From positions 1 to 18,704 of the forward strand of contig CANQHK010000011.1 of assembly GCA_947623645.1 (NCBI GenBank): a DNA stretch of 18,704 nt, in the 5' to 3' direction. The translations under genes and the position numbers were made by a program. This stretch comes from an uncultured Bacilli bacterium (GTDB lineage: Bacteria; Bacillota_I; Bacilli_A; RF39; UBA660). The notes beneath the pieces are model-generated. The model was not told the DNA's origin. It made no database searches and saw only the letters and a program-made list of their open reading frames with translations. Shown in pieces: positions 14,425 through 18,704 of the stretch (position 1 is its first letter; each line of letters opens with the position of its first letter).

Positions 14425-16563
14425 ATGAGAGAGAAAATTATAAAATTATTAAAAGAAGAAAAAAAAGCCTATAATTTAGAAGATATCGATAACCAATTGG
14501 GATTAACAACGATTGAAGAATATCAAAGTTTACAAGAAGAAGTAAAAGAGATGGAAGAAGAAGGAATCCTTTATCATACTAACAAAGATAAATATATGTT
14601 AATGGAAGATAGTCCTTATCGAAAAGGAATTATTAATGTAAATAAAAAAGGATATGGTTTTGTATCGGTTCCCAATATGGAAGAAGACATATATATCCAT
14701 GAAAGAGATATGAATGGTGCTCTCCATGGAGATGAAGTTTTAATTGAAGTTCTATACGATAAAAGGGAAAATCGATATGATGGACGAGTTGTAAAAGTAA
14801 CAGCTAGAAATTTATCCACAATTGTTGGGGAAATCTATTTTAAAAAAGGAAAAGGATATGTTGAAAGCGATGACCGAAAAATTCACTTAGTGGCAGAAAT
14901 TAAACCAGAAAGAAGCATGAAAGCAGTCGATGGACATAAAGTGGTGGTTAAACTTTTAGCAAAAATTGGTCAAGGAAGATATAGTGGAGAAGTAATCAAA
15001 ATCATCGGGCATAAAAATGATCCAGGAGTAGATATTTTATCGATTGTTTATAGTCATAATATTGCCGATACATTCCCCGAAGAAGTAGAGGAAGAACTAA
15101 AAGCAATCCCCGCCGAAGTAAGAGAAGAGGATAAGGTAGGAAGAAGAGATTTAACCAAAGAAATGATATTTACAATCGATGGGGACGATACCAAAGATAT
15201 CGACGATGCTATTTCCGTTCAAAAACTAGAAAATGGAAATTATAAATTAGGAGTTCATATTGCCGATGTTAGTTACTATGTCAAAGAGGGAAGTGCACTA
15301 GACGTTAATGCAATGGATCGAGGAACCAGTGTTTACTTAGTCGATCGCGTTATTCCGATGATTCCTCATCAGTTGTCCAATGGAATTTGTTCCCTAAATC
15401 CAGGGGTAGAGCGCTTAACCATTTCTTGTGTCATGGAAATTGATTCTCATGGAAAAGTCGTTGATTATGAAATCTTCCCAAGTTTTATCCAATCGAGAAT
15501 CCAAATGACTTATAAGAAAGTAAATAGTATTTTAGAAAGAAATGAAATACCAGAGGGGTATGAACCGTACGCCCAAACTCTTTTCACCATGGAAGAATTA
15601 GCAGAAATTATAAGAAAGGCAAAAATTGAAAGAGGATATATTGATTTTGATGTCGATGAAGCAAAAATATTAGTAGATGATGCTTGCCACCCAACAGAAA
15701 TTGTCAAAAGATATCGTGGAAAAGGAGAAAACTTGATAGAGGACTTTATGATTATGGCCAACGAATGTGTTGCAACGCATATTTTCTATATGGAACTTCC
15801 ATTTATTTATCGTGTCCATGATTACCCAGAAGAAGAAAAAATAAGAGAATATTTAGGATTTATCTCCAGCTTAGGTTATGTTTACACAGGAAATATGAAA
15901 GACTTAAGACCAAAGACTCTTCAAAAACTTTTAAATTTCTTAAAAGATAAAAAAGAATATAAAATATTATCTAGCCTACTTTTAAGAAGTATGAAAAAAG
16001 CTGTTTATCAAACCGAAAATATTGGGCACTATGGTCTAGCAAGTCCATGCTATACCCACTTTACATCTCCAATTCGAAGATACCCCGATACAACGGTTCA
16101 TCGTCTTCTTAGAACATATTTATTTGAACACAAAATCGATAACGAAACCATTCGCCATTTTCAAGAGAAGTTGCCATTTATTGCCGATAATTCATCAGCA
16201 AGAGAGCGAGCAAGTGTCGAATGTGAACGCGAAGTCGATGATATGAAGATGGCCGAGTATATGGAAAATCATATTGGCGAAGAATTTGAAGGAATGATTT
16301 CTGGAATTACCAATTTTGGAATCTTTACGGAATTAGATAATTTAGTAGAAGGTCTAACAAGGCTTTCTGATATGGATGATTTTTATACATTCGATGAAAA
16401 AACACAAACATTAACAGGAGAAAAAAGCAAAAAGAAATACCGTCTAGGAGATCGCGTTCAAGTAAAAGTCATTGCAGCAAGCAAAGAAGAAAGAACGGTA
16501 GACTTTGAAATTTTAAAGAAAATAGAGGTAGATAGTAGTGAGAAAGAAGTGGAAATTATATAA
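14425..16563 (+). CDS. rnr: Ribonuclease R
   Basis: RNase R is a processive 3'-to-5' exoribonuclease that degrades structured RNA and, with tmRNA and SmpB, the mRNAs of stalled ribosomes. The 712 residues show the full domain order: N-terminal winged helix (about 1-60), two cold-shock domains (first around 68-110 with GYGFVSV and DIYIHERDM; second about 133-190), the RNB catalytic domain (about 245-570) and an S1 domain (about 620-697, GMISGITNFGIFTEL). The catalytic motif TIDGDDTKDIDDAI has the four metal-binding aspartates D252, D258, D260 and D261. HYGLASPCYTHFTSPIRRYP (535-554) is the second RNB hallmark. The lysine-rich tail seen in some homologues is absent; it ends acidic. The last 26 bases overlap the next gene. 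Confidence 0.97.
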   Translation: MREKIIKLLKEEKKAYNLEDIDNQLGLTTIEEYQSLQEEVKEMEEEGILYHTNKDKYMLMEDSPYRKGIINVNKKGYGFVSVPNMEEDIYIHERDMNGALHGDEVLIEVLYDKRENRYDGRVVKVTARNLSTIVGEIYFKKGKGYVESDDRKIHLVAEIKPERSMKAVDGHKVVVKLLAKIGQGRYSGEVIKIIGHKNDPGVDILSIVYSHNIADTFPEEVEEELKAIPAEVREEDKVGRRDLTKEMIFTIDGDDTKDIDDAISVQKLENGNYKLGVHIADVSYYVKEGSALDVNAMDRGTSVYLVDRVIPMIPHQLSNGICSLNPGVERLTISCVMEIDSHGKVVDYEIFPSFIQSRIQMTYKKVNSILERNEIPEGYEPYAQTLFTMEELAEIIRKAKIERGYIDFDVDEAKILVDDACHPTEIVKRYRGKGENLIEDFMIMANECVATHIFYMELPFIYRVHDYPEEEKIREYLGFISSLGYVYTGNMKDLRPKTLQKLLNFLKDKKEYKILSSLLLRSMKKAVYQTENIGHYGLASPCYTHFTSPIRRYPDTTVHRLLRTYLFEHKIDNETIRHFQEKLPFIADNSSARERASVECEREVDDMKMAEYMENHIGEEFEGMISGITNFGIFTELDNLVEGLTRLSDMDDFYTFDEKTQTLTGEKSKKKYRLGDRVQVKVIAASKEERTVDFEILKKIEVDSSEKEVEII

Positions 16564-17731
16564 AATCCTTTATATTGTTGTTTGCATAATAGGGATTATT
16601 TTCCTCTCTTTGCTCAGTATAAAACAGTTTCTTTCTTATTCCAAGAAAGAAGTTTTAAATAATTTAAATGGAATTCAAATAAAAACGAGCGAAAACGAAG
16701 AAGATTACAAAAAGGAAACTTCCTTAAGTTTACTGATGGTTGGGGACTGTCTCATTCATAGTGCTGTCTATTCGGATACACAAACAGAAAATGGTTATGA
16801 CTTTAAACCAATGCTAGAAAATGTAAAAGATTATATTCAAAGTTTTGATTTAGCTTTTTACAATCAAGAATCGATTTTGGGAGGAACATCCATTGGACTT
16901 TCTACATATCCCACTTTTAATTCTCCTTTTGAAGTCGGAGATGCGTTTATTGACGCTGGTTTTGATATCGTCTCACTTGCTAATAATCATACTCTAGATC
17001 GAGGAGAAAGAGCCATTATAAATTCTAAAAATTATTGGAATCAACACCCAGAAATTATGACAGCAGGAAGTTATCAAAGCCAAGAAGAAAGAGAAAAAAT
17101 AGATATTCGCGAAAAAAATGGAATCACCTATACAATGTTATCATATACAGATACGACGAATGGAATCATAACCCCTAGTGGGAAAGATTATTTAGTCAAT
17201 CGATACAACAAAGAAACAGTAGAAAAGGATATTCAAAAAGTAAGAGACCAAGTAGATTTACTTTTAGTGTCCATTCACTTTGGAGAAGAATATACTCATA
17301 CTCCCGTAGCAAGACAAAAACAAATCGCCCAAGAATTAAGCGATATGGGGGTAGATATTGTAATCGGACATCACCCTCATGTAGTAGAGCCAATTGAATT
17401 TATCGGAAATACCATGGTTATTTATTCTCTAGGAAACTTTTTATCCGCTCAAAGAGGAATCGAAAAATTAACTGGATTAATGGCAAGTGTTGAAGTGAAA
17501 AAAGTGACCACTCAAGGAAAAAGTACCATTACGTTAGAACAACCCAAAGCAGAACTCGTATATACTGCAAGTACAACTGTAGGAGGAGAAAGAACCAACT
17601 TTAAATTATATCGCTACCAAGATTTAACGGAAGAAATTCTTCCCAATTATCAACAATATCAAGAAAAATATTTAAATATTGTAACACAAGGAAATAGTAA
17701 TATAGGAAGGGATGAAAATGGAAATACTTAA
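16538..17731 (+). CDS. CapA-family membrane-anchored phosphoesterase-like protein
   Basis: The 397-residue protein has a basic N-terminus, one membrane helix (about 9-30) and a large domain outside the cell, an anchored-protein layout. The domain matches the PGA_cap/CapA family, which has a calcineurin-like metallophosphatase fold: VGDCLIH (68-74), NQES (109-112), SLANNHTLDRGERAI (146-160), IHFGEEY (246-252), GHHPHVVEP (277-285) and YSLGNFLSA (306-314). D70, E111, N150, H151, H247, H279 and H281 are the likely metal or active-site residues. CapA proteins take part in poly-gamma-glutamate capsule formation, but no capB, capC or capD gene is near, so the substrate is open. The start is GTG 16538, with GAGGT eight bases upstream; it overlaps rnr by 26 bases and smpB by 14. 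Confidence 0.85.
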   Translation: MRKKWKLYKILYIVVCIIGIIFLSLLSIKQFLSYSKKEVLNNLNGIQIKTSENEEDYKKETSLSLLMVGDCLIHSAVYSDTQTENGYDFKPMLENVKDYIQSFDLAFYNQESILGGTSIGLSTYPTFNSPFEVGDAFIDAGFDIVSLANNHTLDRGERAIINSKNYWNQHPEIMTAGSYQSQEEREKIDIREKNGITYTMLSYTDTTNGIITPSGKDYLVNRYNKETVEKDIQKVRDQVDLLLVSIHFGEEYTHTPVARQKQIAQELSDMGVDIVIGHHPHVVEPIEFIGNTMVIYSLGNFLSAQRGIEKLTGLMASVEVKKVTTQGKSTITLEQPKAELVYTASTTVGGERTNFKLYRYQDLTEEILPNYQQYQEKYLNIVTQGNSNIGRDENGNT

Positions 17732-18158
17732 TCGACAAGCCAAACATAATTATTTTATTCTTGAAGAAATCGAAGCAGGAATGGAATTAACCGGAACCGA
17801 AGTAAAATCGATAAGAATGGGAAACGCCAATATTAAAGATAGTTATGCTGTCATAAAGAAACAAGAAGTATACTTATTAAATATGTTTATAAAACACTAT
17901 GACCAAGGAAATATCTTTAATCACAACGAAACCAGAACAAGAAGACTTTTACTTCATAAAAAGGAAATTTTAAAATTAAATGATCACGTTCAATTAGAAG
18001 GATGTACTCTAATTCCTTTAAAAGTTTATTTTAAAAAGAATAAAGTAAAAGTATTAATTGGATTATGCAAAGGTAAGAAAAACTACGATAAAAGAGAAAC
18101 GATCAAAGAAAGAGATATTCAAAGAAATATCGATAAACAAATAAAAAATAGATATTAA
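17718..18158 (+). CDS. smpB: SsrA-binding protein SmpB
   Basis: SmpB binds the tRNA-like part of tmRNA and carries it into stalled ribosomes, its C-terminal tail filling the empty mRNA channel. The OB-fold core shows NRQAKHNYFILEEIEAGMEL, TGTEVKSIRMGNANIKDSY and RRLLLHKKEI. The C-terminal segment YDKRETIKERDIQRNIDK is the tail that folds into a helix. I chose ATG 17718, six bases after AGGAAGGG, giving 146 residues; ATG 17712 touches that site directly and would add two residues. It overlaps the CapA-like gene by 14 bases and lies just before ssrA, its RNA partner. Confidence 0.96.
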   Translation: MEILNRQAKHNYFILEEIEAGMELTGTEVKSIRMGNANIKDSYAVIKKQEVYLLNMFIKHYDQGNIFNHNETRTRRLLLHKKEILKLNDHVQLEGCTLIPLKVYFKKNKVKVLIGLCKGKKNYDKRETIKERDIQRNIDKQIKNRY

Positions 18159-18183
18159 AAAAATAGAAATTATAAAAAAAGAC

Positions 18184-18212
18184 TTGCCAATAAGCATCTT
18201 TTATGATATAAT
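18184..18212 (+). promoter_or_regulatory. Promoter for ssrA
   Basis: TTGCCA (18184-18189) and a perfect TATAAT (18207-18212) are separated by 17 bases, with TGA before the -10 box giving an extended -10. Transcription should start near 18219, a few bases before the mature tmRNA 5' end at 18226. No terminator separates it from smpB, so read-through is also possible. Confidence 0.85.
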
Positions 18213-18225
18213 TTCTATACAACAT

Positions 18226-18571
18226 GGGGCTGCACTGGTTTCGACGGGATAGAAGAGTCTTAAATTGCAAGTAGATGGCAATCTTAAAATGCGTCAGTTA
18301 AATATAACTGGAAACAATTATCAAATGGCTTACGCTGCTTAGTTAAAAGCGTAGCACTTCTTTAATTATCTCACCTATGGATTTTTAAAGAGGTTCATAT
18401 TAGTAGGTTATATCTATTGAAAGTCTAGAGCAATAGATGAATTTTATAGACTCGCTGTATAGGAATTCGTTTACTAGTTGATATGCAGTTAAAGAAAATA
18501 GTAAACTAAACTTGTAGAGATTTTTGATAATTTTATTTCGGACGGGAGTTCGATTCTCCCCAGTTCCACCA
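18226..18571 (+). ncRNA. ssrA: Transfer-messenger RNA (tmRNA)
   Basis: One-piece tmRNA of 346 bases, which rescues stalled ribosomes with SmpB. The 5' end GGGGCTG pairs with CAGTTCC near the 3' end (seven pairs, two of them G-U), followed by A and an encoded CCA. GGTTTCGACGGGAT after the 5' strand is the conserved D-arm analogue. The T arm is GGGAG-TTCGATT-CTCCC (18544-18560). The tag frame starts after TTAAATATAACT, the same context as I recall from Bacillus, at GGA 18310. It runs GNNYQMAYAA to TAG at 18340-18342; with the charged alanine the tag is A-GNNYQMAYAA. A hairpin of GCT-ACGC (18328-18335, one bulge) with GCGTAGC (18349-18355) encloses the stop codon, as in other tmRNAs. Pseudoknots downstream were not resolved by eye. 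Confidence 0.96.
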
Positions 18572-18581
18572 AGTAGATAGG

Positions 18582-18621
18582 AAACTCGGACTTTTTAAAT
18601 TATTTGAGAAGTTCGAGTTTT
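18582..18621 (+). terminator. Probable terminator after ssrA
   Basis: AAACTCGGACTT (18582-18593) pairs with AAGTTCGAGTTT (18609-18620) over 12 bases with one G-U pair and a 15-base loop. The following T-run is short (four T, three of them in the stem). Ten bases separate it from the tmRNA CCA end. Because the stem starts with AAA, it could also act on a transcript from the opposite strand. Confidence 0.65.
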
Positions 18622-18641
18622 AAAATGTGTGATTTATAATT

Positions 18642-18688
18642 CAAAATGTCCTAATTTTAAAAAAGTATTTGCAAAACAAAATGTCCTA
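18642..18688. repeat. Pair of 12-base direct repeats
   Basis: CAAAATGTCCTA occurs at 18642-18653 and again at 18677-18688, 35 bases apart start to start. The core AAAATGT is also present at 18622-18628. The copies lie outside any gene, beyond the ssrA terminator. They could be an operator for a gene past the window edge, or terminal repeats of an insertion element; nothing here decides between these. The remaining bases to the window end are A/T-rich with no open frame of note. Confidence 0.5.
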
Positions 18689-18704
18689 TAGTAAAAATAT
18701 ATAA

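Noticed and set aside
16538..17731. Poly-gamma-glutamate capsule operon
   Set aside because: Only a CapA-like protein is present. No CapB ligase, CapC or CapD is nearby, and the neighbours are rnr and smpB.
1..18704. CRISPR array, prophage, toxin-antitoxin or other defence system
   Set aside because: No regularly spaced repeats, integrase, Cas-like or toxin-like genes were seen. Nearly all of the sequence is accounted for by housekeeping genes.

Overview
The window is low-GC DNA with genes only on the + strand and strong AGGAGG-type ribosome binding sites almost everywhere. The stop codons are mostly TAA and the code is standard. The protein sequences point to Bacillota, class Bacilli: S10 carries the Bacilli-type AVHKDKDSREQF segment, S14 is the short zinc type, and L16 has an N-terminal segment (YEGRSKGN) that, from memory, resembles Mollicutes. 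My best guess is an uncultured lineage near Mollicutes, Erysipelotrichales or RF39. This is inferred from sequence character only.

Positions 1-13988 hold an almost unbroken ribosomal protein super-operon in the classical S10-spc-alpha order. It starts inside rpsJ and runs rplC, rplD, rplW, rplB, rpsS, rplV, rpsC, rplP, rpmC, rpsQ, rplN, rplX, rplE, rpsN (zinc type), rpsH, rplF, rplR, rpsE, rplO, secY, adk, map, infA, rpmJ, rpsM, rpsK, rpoA and rplQ. Gaps are 0-30 bases, several genes overlap, and I see no internal terminator. The L30 gene (rpmD), normally between rpsE and rplO, is missing. L3 carries an acidic C-terminal tail of about 65 residues.

Positions 13989-14128 are an intergenic region with nested inverted repeats and a likely promoter for secG. 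secG ends at a clear intrinsic terminator. A second promoter then drives rnr (RNase R), a CapA-like membrane-anchored phosphoesterase gene, and smpB, all overlapping. ssrA (tmRNA) follows at 18226-18571 behind its own strong extended -10 promoter, and a hairpin terminator lies after it. secG-rnr-smpB-ssrA is a known Firmicute neighbourhood. SmpB and tmRNA rescue stalled ribosomes, and RNase R degrades the defective mRNA. The CapA-like gene is the odd member. The tmRNA tag reads GNNYQMAYAA.

The last 130 bases hold no gene, but they contain two 12-base direct repeats that could be an operator or the edge of a mobile element. Overall this is a housekeeping region. I found no convincing new system. 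The points most worth checking are the L3 tail, the CapA insertion, the tag peptide, the Adk P-loop and the edge repeats.
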